This document shows positions 43,240 to 54,115 of a DNA stretch of 64,000 nt, piece after piece. The notes beneath the pieces were generated by a model. The model was not told the origin of the DNA and searched no databases. It saw nothing but the letters and a program-made list of their open reading frames with translations. The DNA lies in NCBI GenBank assembly GCA_023434365.1, contig JAEYSV010000058.1:1-64000 (forward strand). Reading direction: 5' to 3'. Both the position numbers and the translations under genes were made by a program. This DNA comes from Bacillota bacterium (GTDB lineage Bacteria > Bacillota > Clostridia > Lachnospirales > Lachnospiraceae). Position 1 is the first letter of the stretch. The number at the start of each line of letters is the position of its first letter.

Positions 43240-43914
43240 ATGGAACAATACAAGAAAGAGTTTATCGAATTCATGGTAGATTGTGGCGTTTTGAAATTTG
43301 GTGACTTTGTTACAAAGAGTGGAAGAAAAACACCATTTTTCGTAAACACAGGATTTTACCGGACCGGAGCTCAACTTCGTAAATTAGGTGGATACTATGC
43401 AAAAGCGATTGAAAGTAAATTCGGGCTTGATTTTGACATCTTATTTGGACCAGCTTATAAAGGAATTCCTTTAAGTGTCGCTACAACAATGGCGATTGAT
43501 GAGTTATATGGAAAAGAAATCAGATACTGTTCTAACCGAAAAGAAGTGAAAGACCATGGGGATACGGGTATCCTGCTAGGGAGCCCAATTGTAGACAAGG
43601 ACCGGGTAATTATCATTGAGGATGTTACAACTGCCGGTACGTCGATTGGTGAAACCATGCCAATTCTTGCAGCGCAGGGCAATGTTGAAGTACTTGGTTT
43701 AGTTGTTAGTGTGGACCGTATGGAATGTGGAAAGGGTACAAAGAGCGCATTATCTGAAATCGAAGAGACTTATGGCTTAGCGACAACTGCGGTAGTAACG
43801 ATGGAAGAAGTTGTTGAACATTTGTATAATAAACCTTATAATGGTGTTATAATTATAGATGATACGTTAAAGAGTGCTATCGATGCATATTATGAACAAT
43901 ACGGTGTAAAATAA
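43240..43914 (+). CDS. pyrE: Orotate phosphoribosyltransferase
   Basis: 224 aa. PRPP-binding motif RVIIIEDVTTAGTSIGET; FGPAYKGIPLSVATTMA binds orotate. Adds ribose-phosphate to orotate to give OMP, the substrate of PyrF. RBS AAGGAG. 73 bases after pyrD, with AT-rich sequence that could carry an internal promoter. Confidence 0.96.
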   Translation: MEQYKKEFIEFMVDCGVLKFGDFVTKSGRKTPFFVNTGFYRTGAQLRKLGGYYAKAIESKFGLDFDILFGPAYKGIPLSVATTMAIDELYGKEIRYCSNRKEVKDHGDTGILLGSPIVDKDRVIIIEDVTTAGTSIGETMPILAAQGNVEVLGLVVSVDRMECGKGTKSALSEIEETYGLATTAVVTMEEVVEHLYNKPYNGVIIIDDTLKSAIDAYYEQYGVK

Positions 43915-43947
43915 CCGATAGACACAATAAGGAGGTATTGATAGGAT

Positions 43948-44100
43948 ATGGACGAAAAAGTTTATAAGACCATGAGTACGTCAGGAATTCTTAATTTGAT
44001 CTTAGGGATTACTACAATCGTGTTTGGCATTGCAACAGGAGTTGTATTTATAGTGTCAGGGGCACGTCTCCTAAAGAAAAAATCTAGCTTATTGTTTTAA
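43948..44100 (+). CDS. Small membrane protein downstream of pyrE, 50 aa
   Basis: MDEKVYKTMSTSGILNLILG with a hydrophobic segment through VFGIATGVVFIVSGARLLKK. RBS AGGAGG. Similar short 'GILNLILGI' membrane peptides are common in Lachnospiraceae, but no function is known. Lies between pyrE and a terminator. Confidence 0.65.
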   Translation: MDEKVYKTMSTSGILNLILGITTIVFGIATGVVFIVSGARLLKKKSSLLF

Positions 44101-44121
44101 AAAAGTAAAATAGAGCATTGA

Positions 44122-44166
44122 AACAGCGACCATCTAATGATTCGATTCTATGGGCGCTGTTTTGAT
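44122..44166 (+). terminator. Terminator after pyr operon
   Basis: AACAGCG-A-CCAT pairs with ATGG-G-CGCTGTT (7 + 4 bp with one mismatch), then TTTGAT. Moderate strength. Confidence 0.6.
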
Positions 44167-44193
44167 ATAGAAACAAAAAGAAAGGGTAAGAAA

Positions 44194-45360
44194 ATGAACA
44201 AAGGTGTGCTTTCAACAAAAGTTGGGATTATTGGTGGTGGCCAATTAGGAAAAATGATGATTAACGAGGCAGCTAAGATGGGGATTAAAACTGTAATACT
44301 AGACCCTTCTAATGATTGCCCGGCGGGACCCCTGGCCAATGATCAGATAGTGGCAGGATTTGATGATAAGTTGGCGTTACTTGATTTGGCTAACAAAGTC
44401 GATGTACTTACTTGTGAATTTGAACATATTTCTACCGATGCTCTTGCCTATCTTGAAGAAAAAGGCCATCTAGTTTATCCTAGTTCCTCTATATTAAAAA
44501 TCATTCAGCATAAATATCATCAAAAGTTAGAGCTACAGAAACATCACATTCCCTTGGGTGACTTTATGGCAATAGAGGGGGTAGAGGGAATCAAAGAAGC
44601 TGCTAGCATATATGGTTATCCAATCATGCTTAAAAGCGCATTAGACGGATACGACGGAAAAGGAAATAGTTTAATTCTTAGTGAAGAAGAAATTAAGACA
44701 AGCTATGACAGACTAAAAGGAGATACGAATCCTTTATATGTGGAAAAGTTTATTCCATTCGTTAAGGAAATCTCTGTACTTTGCTGCTATGGTAAAAACG
44801 GCGAGATTGTAACCTATCCTGTGGCTGAAAATGTGCATAAAAATAGTATTCTTTTTGAAACCTGTGTACCAGCTGACATTACAAAAGAGATTGAAAACCA
44901 AGCGCTATCGGTTGCAAAATCGGTGTGTGAAGTGTTTCATAGTGTTGGAATCCTTTGTATTGAAATGTTTGTGACAAATAGTGGTGAGATTCTAGTCAAC
45001 GAAGTTGCACCAAGACCACATAACTCCGGACATTACTCGATAGAAGGTTGTGTAACTTCTCAGTTTGAGAATCATATTCGTGCTGTCATTGGATTGCCTC
45101 TTGGAAGTACAAAACTACTGTGCCCTACCGTAATGCGCAACATCCTAGGAGAAGAAGGTTATGATGGTGAGGCGATGGTGGAAGGTGTTAGTGAGGCACT
45201 TGCCCTTGAGGGGGTAAGCCTTCATATTTACGGAAAAGCAGAAACAAAACCGAATCGTAAAATGGGCCATCTGACCGTAACGAATGAGTCGCTTGAGAAA
45301 GCGAAAAAAATTGCCCAAAAGGGCAGTGAAGAACTAAGAGTGAAGAGTGAAGAGATTTAA
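44194..45360 (+). CDS. purK: N5-carboxyaminoimidazole ribonucleotide synthetase
   Basis: 388 aa ATP-grasp enzyme. VGIIGGGQLGKMMINEAAK at the start, PIMLKSALDGYDGKGN for ATP binding, EMFVTNSGEILVNEVAPRPH and NSGHYSIEGCVTSQFENHIR for metal and substrate. With PurE it converts AIR to CAIR. The last ~12 residues (GSEELRVKSEEI) are encoded by the first unit of a 42-bp minisatellite, so the C-terminus is an acquired tail. Confidence 0.95.
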   Translation: MNKGVLSTKVGIIGGGQLGKMMINEAAKMGIKTVILDPSNDCPAGPLANDQIVAGFDDKLALLDLANKVDVLTCEFEHISTDALAYLEEKGHLVYPSSSILKIIQHKYHQKLELQKHHIPLGDFMAIEGVEGIKEAASIYGYPIMLKSALDGYDGKGNSLILSEEEIKTSYDRLKGDTNPLYVEKFIPFVKEISVLCCYGKNGEIVTYPVAENVHKNSILFETCVPADITKEIENQALSVAKSVCEVFHSVGILCIEMFVTNSGEILVNEVAPRPHNSGHYSIEGCVTSQFENHIRAVIGLPLGSTKLLCPTVMRNILGEEGYDGEAMVEGVSEALALEGVSLHIYGKAETKPNRKMGHLTVTNESLEKAKKIAQKGSEELRVKSEEI

Positions 45361-45493
45361 AAAGATAGTGAAGAACTAAGAGTGAAGAGTGAAGAGATTT
45401 AAAAAGATAGTGAAGAACGAAGAGTGAAGAGTGAAGAGATTTAAAAAGATAGTGAAGAACTAAGAGTGAAGTGTGAAGAGATAAAGATTAAAA
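45326..45493 (+). repeat. 42-bp minisatellite at purK 3' end, four copies
   Basis: Units start at 45326, 45368, 45410 and 45452 and begin GTGAAGAACTAAGAGTGAAG. The period is 42 bp (14 codons). The first unit supplies the purK stop codon. The same words form the minisatellite at 29013-29210. It is followed by an AT-rich stretch with repeated GATTAAGTGATT words to 45530. Confidence 0.95.
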
Positions 45494-45562
45494 GATTAAG
45501 TGATTAAGTGATTGAGTGATTATAAGATTTAATAATTAGAGATTAGTGAAGGAGGGTTTTTT

Positions 45563-46060
45563 ATGAAGGCGTTGGTGGGGATTATTATGGGGAGTGATTC
45601 GGATTTGCCTGTGATGAGGGAAGCAGAGTTGATGTTAAAGGAGTTTAAGATACCGTATGAGATTACGATTGTGTCGGCTCATCGGACGCCTAATCGTTTG
45701 TATTCGTATGCGACAGAGGCGAAGGAGCGTGGTCTTAAAGTGATTATTGCTGGTGCTGGAGGGGCTGCCCATTTGCCAGGAATGGTTGCATCGTTAACTT
45801 CGTTGCCTGTGATTGGAGTGCCAGTGAAGACTAGTACATTAAGTGGTGTGGATTCTCTTTATTCTATAGTTCAGATGCCACCGGGTATTCCGGTTGCTAG
45901 TGTTGCAATTAATGGCGCAAAGAATGCCGGAATTTTAGCAGCGCAGATTCTTGGTGTTTCTGATGAGTTGGTTTATCAGTCAGTAGCTCAGTATAAAAAG
46001 GATCTGGAAGAGATGGTTCTTGAGAAAGCGAGAGTATTGGAACAGGAAAACCCGGAATAA
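45563..46060 (+). CDS. purE: N5-carboxyaminoimidazole ribonucleotide mutase
   Basis: 165 aa class I Pur[41 protein letters not shown] and [17 protein letters not shown] are the signature loops. Rearranges N5-CAIR from PurK into CAIR. RBS GGAGGG. Separated from purK by the minisatellite; the pair would otherwise be a tight operon. Confidence 0.96.
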   Translation: MKALVGIIMGSDSDLPVMREAELMLKEFKIPYEITIVSAHRTPNRLYSYATEAKERGLKVIIAGAGGAAHLPGMVASLTSLPVIGVPVKTSTLSGVDSLYSIVQMPPGIPVASVAINGAKNAGILAAQILGVSDELVYQSVAQYKKDLEEMVLEKARVLEQENPE

Positions 46061-46519
46061 ATCAGGACTAGATGAGAATTGATCATGGCTAAACGAGAAT
46101 AAATCGAGAGTATTTAATACTTTTGTAATAAATTCGAAAAAAGTTTGTAATAAAGTGACCTGTGAATATTGGTGACAAAATTACCATTTGATCGAGACTA
46201 AAATGGAAAGATTTTTTGTATATTGAGATTCGTTGTTCGAGGTTTTATTGGTATTAGATGATAGTTATCCTGTTTTTGCTGAGATGAAAATTGGAAATTG
46301 TATTTTATATAATTGGTAAAAATTATGGTTAAATTTTGAATAAATATGGAAACAGGAGTCAAGTGCTCCATTATCTAACTATTGAAGGTCACCCCCCTAT
46401 ATGTTACATTATGTGTACAGCTTGAGCGACACAAATTAGTCGAGTCAAGCAAGAAGAAACTAGCTAACCGAGTTTATGGAAACGTGCTAATTAATGACAT
46501 GCCATATAGGAGGTAATCT
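46061..46519. other. Long leader upstream of secreted CAP protein
   Basis: 459 bp without a coding frame. The last ~110 bases contain a hairpin GCTTGA-G-CGAC / GTCG-AG-TCAAGC (46420-46450) and then AACCGAGTTTATGGAAACG before the AGGAGG site. The length and conserved-looking GC-rich island recall riboswitch-controlled cell-wall hydrolase genes, but I could not match a known riboswitch consensus. Confidence 0.4.
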
Positions 46520-47446
46520 ATGAAAAGATTAATTACAACATTATGTACAGTGACACTATCATCATTAGGAGTTTATGGAGCAAGCAATTTAGCAACTAAT
46601 CAAAATCAATTATTATCAAATTCAAATATTTCATATACACAAGAAGCGAACAAGGTTGTACAGGCAGAACAAAAACCGGTACAGGAAGTAAAAGAAGAGC
46701 AAGTTGCTAATGAAGCACTGAAAGCAAATGAGAATGCAGTGGCTAATAAGAAAGAAGCTCAGGTTACTAATCAGAAAGCTGCAGCAGCAAAACAGCGAAA
46801 CGAAGCTAGAAAGGCTACCAAAAAAGCGAAAAAACAGGTAAGACAGCCAGCTAAGACGACAGCACCTAAGACTGAAGCGCCTAAAACAGTTGCACCAGCA
46901 ACACAAGCGCCTAAAGCGGTAACCCCTCAAACTAAAGCACCTCAAACAGTAGCACCTCAAACAGTAGCACCTAAAACAGCAGCACCTAAAACGGTAGCAC
47001 CAGTAACAAAAGCACCTCAAACTACTGCACCTGCGAAAACTGAAACTCCGACAACAAGTAATTCCAGTATCAGCAATTATGCTACTCAGGTATTACAATT
47101 AGTGAATCAGGAACGTGCCAAAGAAGGTCTTAAAGCATTAACAACAGCATCAGCGTTAACAAGTGCATCCAATAAACGTGCACAGGAAACGATGCAATCT
47201 TTCTCACACACAAGACCAAATGGTTCTTCTTTCTTCACAGCATTAACTGAATTTGGAGTGAAATACTCTGCAGCAGGCGAAAATATTGCTTATGGTCAGA
47301 GAACCCCACAGGAAGTAGTAACAGCTTGGATGAATTCTCCTGGACACAGAGCTAACATCATGAATGGAAGCTTTGGAAAACTTGGAGTTGGTGTATATCA
47401 GGCAAGTAATGGAACAATTTACTGGGCTCAGCTTTTCACAAACTAA
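46520..47446 (+). CDS. Secreted CAP-domain (SCP/YkwD-like) protein
   Basis: 308 aa. Signal peptide MKRLITTLCTVTLSSLGVYG, then an Ala/Glu/Lys-rich linker and a low-complexity Pro-Thr-rich segment with APKT/APQT units (~112-172). The C-terminal CAP domain (~185-308) has LQLVNQERAKEGLKAL, FSHTRPNGSSFFT, GENIAYGQRTPQEVVTAWMN, SPGHRANIM and WAQLFTN; the two histidines and glutamates form the CAP cavity. Exported and probably wall-associated. Role unknown in clostridia. RBS AGGAGG. Confidence 0.92.
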   Translation: MKRLITTLCTVTLSSLGVYGASNLATNQNQLLSNSNISYTQEANKVVQAEQKPVQEVKEEQVANEALKANENAVANKKEAQVTNQKAAAAKQRNEARKATKKAKKQVRQPAKTTAPKTEAPKTVAPATQAPKAVTPQTKAPQTVAPQTVAPKTAAPKTVAPVTKAPQTTAPAKTETPTTSNSSISNYATQVLQLVNQERAKEGLKALTTASALTSASNKRAQETMQSFSHTRPNGSSFFTALTEFGVKYSAAGENIAYGQRTPQEVVTAWMNSPGHRANIMNGSFGKLGVGVYQASNGTIYWAQLFTN

Positions 47447-47480
47447 GAAAAATTGTAGAGAGTAGATTCAATATAGAACA

Positions 47481-47515
47481 AAAAGGAGAAGTGGCTCAGC
47501 CTCTTCTCCTTTTTT
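47481..47515. terminator. Terminator between CAP gene and dehydratase gene
   Basis: AAAAGGAGAAG pairs with CTTCTCCTTTT; inner GGC/GCC extends the stem; T-run on the plus strand and A-run on the other side. Serves both convergent genes. Confidence 0.9.
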
Positions 47516-47553
47516 ATGGTGCGCCCAGCATGGGCGAACTCTTAATGCAACCA

Positions 47554-50500
47554 TTAATTGGTCATTGCTCGTTCTAACATTAGTTTGATTCGGTTGATTT
47601 GATTCACTTCGCTGGCACCAGGGTCATAATCTACCGCAACAATATTGGTTTGAGGGTAATTCTCTTTTATTTTTTTTATCATTCCTTTTCCGGTTATATG
47701 GTTTGGAAGGCAGGCAAAGGGCTGCATGCAGATTATATTGTGAGCACCTTCGTTAATTAGTTCAACCATTTCCGAGGTTAATAGCCAGCCTTCTCCGGTC
47801 TGATTACATAGTGAAAGTAGAAATTTGACACTTTGAGCAAGTTCATGAATCGTTGCTGGGGGATTAAATCTGGTACTTTCTTTTAACGCGATACGCATAT
47901 CATTGCGAAAGCTTTCCATATAGTGTATAAACAGATTACTGAGTAGTTTTTTTGTTGTATTTCCTTCGAGGTATTGGCTGTCTAAATCTCGACCGTAAGC
48001 ACAGTATAAGAAGAACTCTGTCAGTCCTGGGACCACCATCTCAGCACCAGAGTCTTCGATAAATTTGACCATGTTATTATTGGCTGTTGGATGGTACTTA
48101 ACAAGAATCTCCCCAACTAATCCAACCCGAGGCTTAGTTTTCAATTCGATTGGAACTTGATCAAAGTCTGTAACTATATTTTTTAAAGTCTCACGAAAAA
48201 TACTACGGTTGCCTGTGCGCACATTGTTCTTACATTCTTCGAGCCACTTTTCAAACAGCTTTTGTGATTGCCCGGAAGCTAGTTCATAAGGACGGGTCTG
48301 AAATAGAACTTTCATTAACAGATCTCCATAGACCATTGCCATGATTGATTTTTTTACTAAGGAAGGAGTAATTTTAAATCCTGGATTTTTCTCGAGCCCT
48401 TGTACATTAAGTGATATGATAGGAATATTATCTAGTCCGGTTGATTGAAGCGCCTTTTTTAAGAGAGATAGATAATTACTTGCTCTGCAGGGACCACCGG
48501 TCTGGGACATTATAATTGAAGTATTATTTAAATCATATTTGCCTGATTGTAAGGCCCGAAGGATTTGACCGATTATAATAATGGAGGGGTAACAGGAATC
48601 GTTATTCACATATTTTAAACCGAGTTCAATATCCTCTTTTCCCACCGTTTTAAGAATCTCAAGGTGATACCCTTCTGAACGCGCTGCTTCCTGCACTAAT
48701 TCAAAATGAATTGGTGCCATTTGAGGCGCAAGTATAGTGTGTTGACTACGCATCTGTTTCGTAAAGATAACTCTTGAGTGTTTCTCTTGAGCTATTGAAT
48801 TAGTAGGTGGATTTTGTAAATTAGCAGGTCGGTTTAGTAAATTAGTAGGGTGGTTTAGTAAACTAGCAGGTTGACTATTTAATAACCTCGCTTCCATAGC
48901 TGCGTTAAGTGAGCGAAGCCGAATTTTTATAGCACCTAAGTTGCTTACCTCATCAATCTTTAATATTGTATAGATTTTACCGGTTTTCGTAAGAATCTCT
49001 TGTGCCTGCTCTGAGGCTATCGAATCAGGACCGCAGCCAAAGGAATTTAGTTGAATTAATTCCAGGTTATCCTGCTTCGAAACATAGTCTGCTGCTTCAT
49101 ATAGCCTGGAATGATACATCCATTGATCAAGTACCCGAAGTGGGCGTTCCAGCTTACCTAGATGTGATACGCTATCTTCGGTCAAAACTGCAAGTCCTAA
49201 GGAGGTTATTAATTCTGGAATTCCGTGATGAACCTCGGGATCTAGGTGATATGGTCTGCCGGATAATACAATTCCACGTTTATTGGTATCATTTAACTCT
49301 TTAATGACTTCTTCTCCTTTGTTTTGGACGTCTTGTTTAAACTTTAAGTCCTCTATCCAAGCATGATTGACGGCATTATCCACTTCTTTCATTGTAACTC
49401 CATAGTCTGAAAACTCTTCAAATAACCGTTTAACAAGTCGTTTCTTGTTGTTATATGGAAGAAATGGATTGTGAAGACGCACATTTTTCTCATTAAGAAT
49501 ATCCATATTGGCCTTAATCACTTCAGAATAAGAGATAACCATAGGACAGTTGTAACAGTTACTGACGCCTTTGAATTCAACACGTTCCTTAGGAATACAA
49601 GGGTAGAAGATATGGGTAATCCCTTGATTGACAAGACTCATTATATGGCCATGCACTAATTTGGCAGGATAACACGCCGTATCAGATGAAATGGTATCCA
49701 TGCCATGCTCGTAAAGTTTTCTTGTTGACATGGGAGATAACTGGATTGAAAACCCTAAGTCGGTAAAGAAACGAAACCAAAATGGATAATTTTCATACAT
49801 ATTAAGCACGCGTGGAATACCAATGATACCACGCTTAGCCTCAGAAGGCTTAAGTGGCTCATAATCAAACAATCGTTTTAATTTGTATTCATATAAATTG
49901 GCTACCTGGGTCTTACTTTCTCTACCAGTTGCTTTCTCACAACGATTCCCAGTGATAAAGTGACTACCGTCACTAAAACGGTTGACTGTTAACAAGCAAT
50001 TGTTGGTACAGTGCTGGCATCTTGTAATTAGTGTCTCATAAGAGAAATTATTCAGTTGATAGGACGAGATAAGTGTAGAGGTCATACCCTCTTTCCAGGT
50101 GCTTTTTGCAATGAGTGCTGCACCAAAAGCACCCATAAGTCCAGCAATGTCAGGTCGAACTACTTCTTTGCCAATCAGAAGTTCTAGGCTACGAAGAATG
50201 GCATTATTTAAAAATGTTCCGCCTTGCACAATGATGTTGCGTCCTAGTTGCTCCGGGGATTTGATTTTAATGACTTTATATAGAGCATTTTTTACCACAG
50301 AGTAGCATAACCCTGCAGAAATGTCCCCAATGGACGTACCTTCTTTTTGTACTTGCTTAACTTTGGAGTTCATAAATACCGTACAACGAGATCCAAGGTC
50401 AGCTGGTTTTTGTGACTGTAGACCGACCTTCGAGAAGTCCTCTACGGTCATGCCTAACGACTTGGCAAAGGTTTCGATGAATGATCCACAACCGGAGGAG

Positions 50501-51870
50501 CAAGCTTCATTTAGTAGCACATTATCGATGACACCATCATGAACTTGCATGCATTTCATGTCTTGCCCACCAATATCAAGCACCAAATCTACTTTTGGTA
50601 GAAAGAAACTGCCAGCGGTATAGTGAGCAATTGTCTCTACCTCACCGATATCACATCGAAAGGCAGCTTTAATTAAGTGCTCACCATATCCAGTAACGGC
50701 ACTGTATGCAATAGTAGCACTAGAAGGGAGTCTTTCATAAATTGTCGATAACATTTCTTTTGCAGAATCTAATGGACTACCTTCGTTATTTCTATAGAGA
50801 GAGAATAACAGATTTCCTTTTGAATCAATCAAAGCTGCCTTCGCAGTAGTGGAACCAATATCAAGTCCAAGAAAACAATTTCCTGAATAATCCTCTAAGG
50901 GTGTTCTCGTCACTTTATGGTTGGCATGTCGAGACAAAAAGGATTCATAATCTTCTTTAGAAGTAAAAAGAGGAGGAAGATGGTCCTCGTTTCCGCAGGG
51001 ATTATTTTTATTTTCATTAATTTGAGTAAGTAATTCTTTAATACTGACTGTCGAATTCTGCTTCCTAGAAGCGAGTGCAGCTCCGATACTTACATACAGT
51101 TCTCCATTCTCAGGTACAATCATTTCTTCGTCTTTAAGATTCAGTGTTTTTTGAAAACGAAGCCGTAACTGTGGAAGAAAATGTAGCGGCCCACCCAGAA
51201 AACCAACGTTTCCTTTGATCTTCTTGCCACCCGCTAACCCGCTGATGGTTTGATTTACCACTGCCTGAAAGATAGAAGCAGCGATATCTTCCTTTCTGGC
51301 TCCATCATTGAGAAGAGGCTGAATATCAGTCTTGGCAAACACACCACATCTTGCTGCGATGGGGTAGATGGTCGTAGCTTCTTTTGCTAAGTCATCTAGT
51401 CCTAAGGCATCTGTTTTTAATAAAACGGCCATCTGATCAATAAAAGCCCCAGTTCCACCAGCACAGATACCGTTCATTTTCTGGTCGATTCCATTGTCAT
51501 AGAAGGTGATTTTAGCATCCTCTCCACCAAGTTCTATGATGACATTTACAGTGGGAAGAAAGCGTTCAATTGCTTTGCTGCCTGCGATAACTTCTTGAAT
51601 AAATGGTAGTTCTAACCGTTCAGAGACGGCTAATCCACCAGAACCCGTTACTGCAAGATGAAACATAGTGTCTGGATACAATTGATAAAGCATGTTTAAT
51701 GTGTCTTCTAACGTTTTCCATATATCTGAATTATGTCTTTGATAATTGCTGTAAATGATGGTGTCCTTGTAATCAAGAACTGCAAATTTAACTGTTGTGG
51801 AGCCAATATCTATGCCTAGATTTAGGACATGGTTGGTATATTCATTTATTTGATTAGATAGTAAGGTCAC
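47554..51870 (-). CDS. 2-hydroxyacyl-CoA dehydratase activase/dehydratase fusion
   Basis: 1438 aa using GTG at 51870 (eight bases after AGGAGG); upstream in-frame codons lack a site. Two BadF/HgdC-type ASKHA ATPase domains: [15 protein letters not shown] near the start and [16 protein letters not shown] at ~330. Iron-sulfur cysteines lie in [16 protein letters not shown], and a DUF2229/HgdB-like region follows ([54 protein letters not shown]). Related to activators that drive radical dehydration of 2-hydroxyacyl-CoA; the role of the giant fusion is unknown. A four-unit 7-residue repeat (LLNHPTN-type) interrupts it near 48799-48882. Confidence 0.9.
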   Translation of the reverse strand: MTLLSNQINEYTNHVLNLGIDIGSTTVKFAVLDYKDTIIYSNYQRHNSDIWKTLEDTLNMLYQLYPDTMFHLAVTGSGGLAVSERLELPFIQEVIAGSKAIERFLPTVNVIIELGGEDAKITFYDNGIDQKMNGICAGGTGAFIDQMAVLLKTDALGLDDLAKEATTIYPIAARCGVFAKTDIQPLLNDGARKEDIAASIFQAVVNQTISGLAGGKKIKGNVGFLGGPLHFLPQLRLRFQKTLNLKDEEMIVPENGELYVSIGAALASRKQNSTVSIKELLTQINENKNNPCGNEDHLPPLFTSKEDYESFLSRHANHKVTRTPLEDYSGNCFLGLDIGSTTAKAALIDSKGNLLFSLYRNNEGSPLDSAKEMLSTIYERLPSSATIAYSAVTGYGEHLIKAAFRCDIGEVETIAHYTAGSFFLPKVDLVLDIGGQDMKCMQVHDGVIDNVLLNEACSSGCGSFIETFAKSLGMTVEDFSKVGLQSQKPADLGSRCTVFMNSKVKQVQKEGTSIGDISAGLCYSVVKNALYKVIKIKSPEQLGRNIIVQGGTFLNNAILRSLELLIGKEVVRPDIAGLMGAFGAALIAKSTWKEGMTSTLISSYQLNNFSYETLITRCQHCTNNCLLTVNRFSDGSHFITGNRCEKATGRESKTQVANLYEYKLKRLFDYEPLKPSEAKRGIIGIPRVLNMYENYPFWFRFFTDLGFSIQLSPMSTRKLYEHGMDTISSDTACYPAKLVHGHIMSLVNQGITHIFYPCIPKERVEFKGVSNCYNCPMVISYSEVIKANMDILNEKNVRLHNPFLPYNNKKRLVKRLFEEFSDYGVTMKEVDNAVNHAWIEDLKFKQDVQNKGEEVIKELNDTNKRGIVLSGRPYHLDPEVHHGIPELITSLGLAVLTEDSVSHLGKLERPLRVLDQWMYHSRLYEAADYVSKQDNLELIQLNSFGCGPDSIASEQAQEILTKTGKIYTILKIDEVSNLGAIKIRLRSLNAAMEARLLNSQPASLLNHPTNLLNRPANLQNPPTNSIAQEKHSRVIFTKQMRSQHTILAPQMAPIHFELVQEAARSEGYHLEILKTVGKEDIELGLKYVNNDSCYPSIIIIGQILRALQSGKYDLNNTSIIMSQTGGPCRASNYLSLLKKALQSTGLDNIPIISLNVQGLEKNPGFKITPSLVKKSIMAMVYGDLLMKVLFQTRPYELASGQSQKLFEKWLEECKNNVRTGNRSIFRETLKNIVTDFDQVPIELKTKPRVGLVGEILVKYHPTANNNMVKFIEDSGAEMVVPGLTEFFLYCAYGRDLDSQYLEGNTTKKLLSNLFIHYMESFRNDMRIALKESTRFNPPATIHELAQSVKFLLSLCNQTGEGWLLTSEMVELINEGAHNIICMQPFACLPNHITGKGMIKKIKENYPQTNIVAVDYDPGASEVNQINRIKLMLERAMTN
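48799..48882 (-). repeat. 21-bp in-frame repeat inside dehydratase/activase gene
   Basis: Four adjacent 21-bp units beginning ATTAGTAGG, ATTAGCAGG, ATTAGTAGG and ACTAGCAGG on the plus strand. They encode seven-residue units of the type LLNxPxN between two conserved domains. Probably a flexible linker expanded by slippage. Confidence 0.85.
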
Positions 51871-52038
51871 TTTCTTTTCCTCCTTAAGTGCATTCTTAAC
51901 ACTAAACACGAATTTAGTATATCCAAAAATTAGGATATAAATCTCATTCTTAGCATTTGAGAGAGATATTGGTATAACAAACAAAAAATATCGAGATACT
52001 ACCACAAGTAATAACTTAACAAGTTGAGGAGTGACATA

Positions 52039-53403
52039 ATGAATAATATCGATGAATTGACCATAGATAAGTTACATGAAATGTATAAAAATAAAAGAGT
52101 TTCTGTAAAAGAGGTTGTACTGGAATATCTTAATCGAATTGATCACTATGATCAGGGACCAGGGAAATTAAATGCAATCCTTGAGTTAAATCCAGATGCG
52201 GTAAAGATTGCAGAAGGGATGAAACTTGATAAGTTAGACAGTGAGAACAGTCTATTTGGGGTACCAATTTTACTTAAAGATAATATGGATACTAAGGATG
52301 GAATGCATACTTCGGCAGGCTCACTTGCTCTCGCGGATTCCTTTGCGAAAGAGGATGCGGTCATTGTTAAGAAGCTTCGGGATAAGGGAGCAGTGATTCT
52401 TGGTAAAACGAACATGACCGAACTATCGAATTACACCTCAAAGGATATGACTCCAGGTTACAGTTCAAGGGGTGGAATCGTATATTCACCCTATGTCAAA
52501 GTTCAAAATCCCTCCGGTTCTAGTACAGGTTCAGCAGTGGCAGTTGCTGCTAATCTATGCATGGCTGCGATGGGAACAGATACTTCTGGTTCGGTGGTTG
52601 AACCCGGGAAGGTAAATGGAATTGTTGGCTTTCGACCTTCTATCCACGCACTTAGCCAGAAGGGTATCATTCCGATTAGTTTTACACTAGATACAGCGGG
52701 ACCATTAACCCGTACAGTGAAGGATACGATTGTCTTATATTCAGCACTTCATGATACGGTAACCGATATATCAAATCAAGATATCAGCAACACAATTATT
52801 GCGGTAGATGAAACCTCTATGAGTGCATTGACTCAGGAAGATAATAAAAGGGTATCAACGATTATTGAGACTTTAAAAGATGCAAAAGCTACGGTAAAAC
52901 GAATTAAGCTGCCACAGATTGCGACTGATGTCCTTGAAAGGATTAAGCTTCATGAGTTTAAGTATAGTATTAATTGTTATTTGAAGAGATTACCAGATGG
53001 TTTTCCAATTCGATCACTTAGTGATATCATTCATTTTAATGATCAACATAAAGAGATCGCATTACGGTATGGTCAGAGTATGTTGTTGAATGCAGAAATG
53101 AATACTACTGGTGATATGGATAATAAACAATATAAAGAGGCAATTGCTGGTCGTGAAACTATGAAGGTTCAGATTGCAGAACTTTTAGAGGGAGTTGATG
53201 TCTGTATGTTCTTTGGGCAAAATCTTATTTTTCAATATGTTGGATTACCTATTATTACAATTCCACATGGATTGAACAATGATGGAATGCCATTTGGAGT
53301 TTTTTTGTCTGCACTTAGAGATGATACGCTTTTGAAAAAATCACATTTACTTGAAGGTTATATTGGGAACCGGGTATGTCCGGACCTAACCAAGTTTTTG
53401 TAA
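52039..53403 (+). CDS. Amidase signature family protein
   Basis: 454 aa from ATG behind GAGGAG; TTG five codons earlier rejected. Catalytic lysine in [13 protein letters not shown], cis-serine and nucleophile serine in [20 protein letters not shown] and [12 protein letters not shown]. Hydrolyses amides; relatives include GatA and various acylamidases. There are no GatB/GatC neighbours, so it is a stand-alone amidase. GSVVEPG differs from the usual GSIRIPA, which may alter specificity. Confidence 0.9.
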   Translation: MNNIDELTIDKLHEMYKNKRVSVKEVVLEYLNRIDHYDQGPGKLNAILELNPDAVKIAEGMKLDKLDSENSLFGVPILLKDNMDTKDGMHTSAGSLALADSFAKEDAVIVKKLRDKGAVILGKTNMTELSNYTSKDMTPGYSSRGGIVYSPYVKVQNPSGSSTGSAVAVAANLCMAAMGTDTSGSVVEPGKVNGIVGFRPSIHALSQKGIIPISFTLDTAGPLTRTVKDTIVLYSALHDTVTDISNQDISNTIIAVDETSMSALTQEDNKRVSTIIETLKDAKATVKRIKLPQIATDVLERIKLHEFKYSINCYLKRLPDGFPIRSLSDIIHFNDQHKEIALRYGQSMLLNAEMNTTGDMDNKQYKEAIAGRETMKVQIAELLEGVDVCMFFGQNLIFQYVGLPIITIPHGLNNDGMPFGVFLSALRDDTLLKKSHLLEGYIGNRVCPDLTKFL

Positions 53404-53514
53404 GGATCAATGGGATAAGTTAAGAATAAAATCGGCCGATATAAATGATAACAAAACGAACTTATAAAAATATATATAGTATAAGAGATTAGAGTAAGGA
53501 AAGGATAGAACCAT

Positions 53515-53889
53515 ATGCTGAAACTAATCTATATTATGGTAGGAATGCTCGCTCTATTGCTTGGGATAGTGGGCACTGTTCTACCTGTACTACCAACAAC
53601 ACCGTTTTTATTAATCACCTTATTCTGCTTTACAAAAAGTTCAAAACGCCTAAACACATGGTTTCAAAAAACTAGATTTTATAAAAAGTATCTGGAGGAA
53701 TATGAACGTGATAAAGCACTAACGCAAAAAAAGAAGCTATGTATTCAGTTGTTAGTTGCTTGTATGGTTACTGTCTCCTTTGTGGCAATCGATAATTCGG
53801 CAATGAGAATTGTTTTAATTGCTGCGTTGTTGATTCATAACTATATCTTTATTTTTAGAATCCCTACCAAAAAGATTGATTCAAAGTAG
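53515..53889 (+). CDS. DUF454 (YbaN-like) inner membrane protein
   Basis: 124 aa. LGIVGTVLPVLPTTPFLLIT and FCFTKSSKRLNTWFQKTRFY are the family hallmark; three to four hydrophobic helices. Function unknown. RBS AAAGGA. Closed by a terminator. Confidence 0.9.
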   Translation: MLKLIYIMVGMLALLLGIVGTVLPVLPTTPFLLITLFCFTKSSKRLNTWFQKTRFYKKYLEEYERDKALTQKKKLCIQLLVACMVTVSFVAIDNSAMRIVLIAALLIHNYIFIFRIPTKKIDSK

Positions 53890-53893
53890 TTAT

Positions 53894-53952
53894 ACTCCCT
53901 TTTATCATAGTTGATTTTTAATAAACAGCTATGATATGAGGGAGTTTTTTTG
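53894..53952 (+). terminator. Terminator after DUF454 gene
   Basis: ACTCCC and TATCATAG pair with CTATGATA and GGGAGT in an imperfect long stem, followed by seven Ts. Confidence 0.85.
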
Positions 53953-54115
53953 GTATTGAATAATAGTTTTTACATAACTCACAAGAAATAACAACCAAAT
54001 TATGGTATAATAATGTTGAAATGATTGAGTAATAAGGACTAGACAAAACAAAGCAGTTATTGACATGATAGATAATCTGTATTTGCTATACTGTACTTGG
54101 AAGGAGAGGAAAGAT

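Noticed and set aside
46381..46519. Known c-di-GMP or c-di-AMP riboswitch upstream of the CAP gene
   Set aside because: I could not align the leader to the class I or II c-di-GMP or the ydaO consensus by eye, so it is listed only as an unassigned leader.
46631..47020. 129-aa reverse frame rich in C, F and R
   Set aside because: Antisense of the Pro/Thr/Lys low-complexity linker of the CAP protein.
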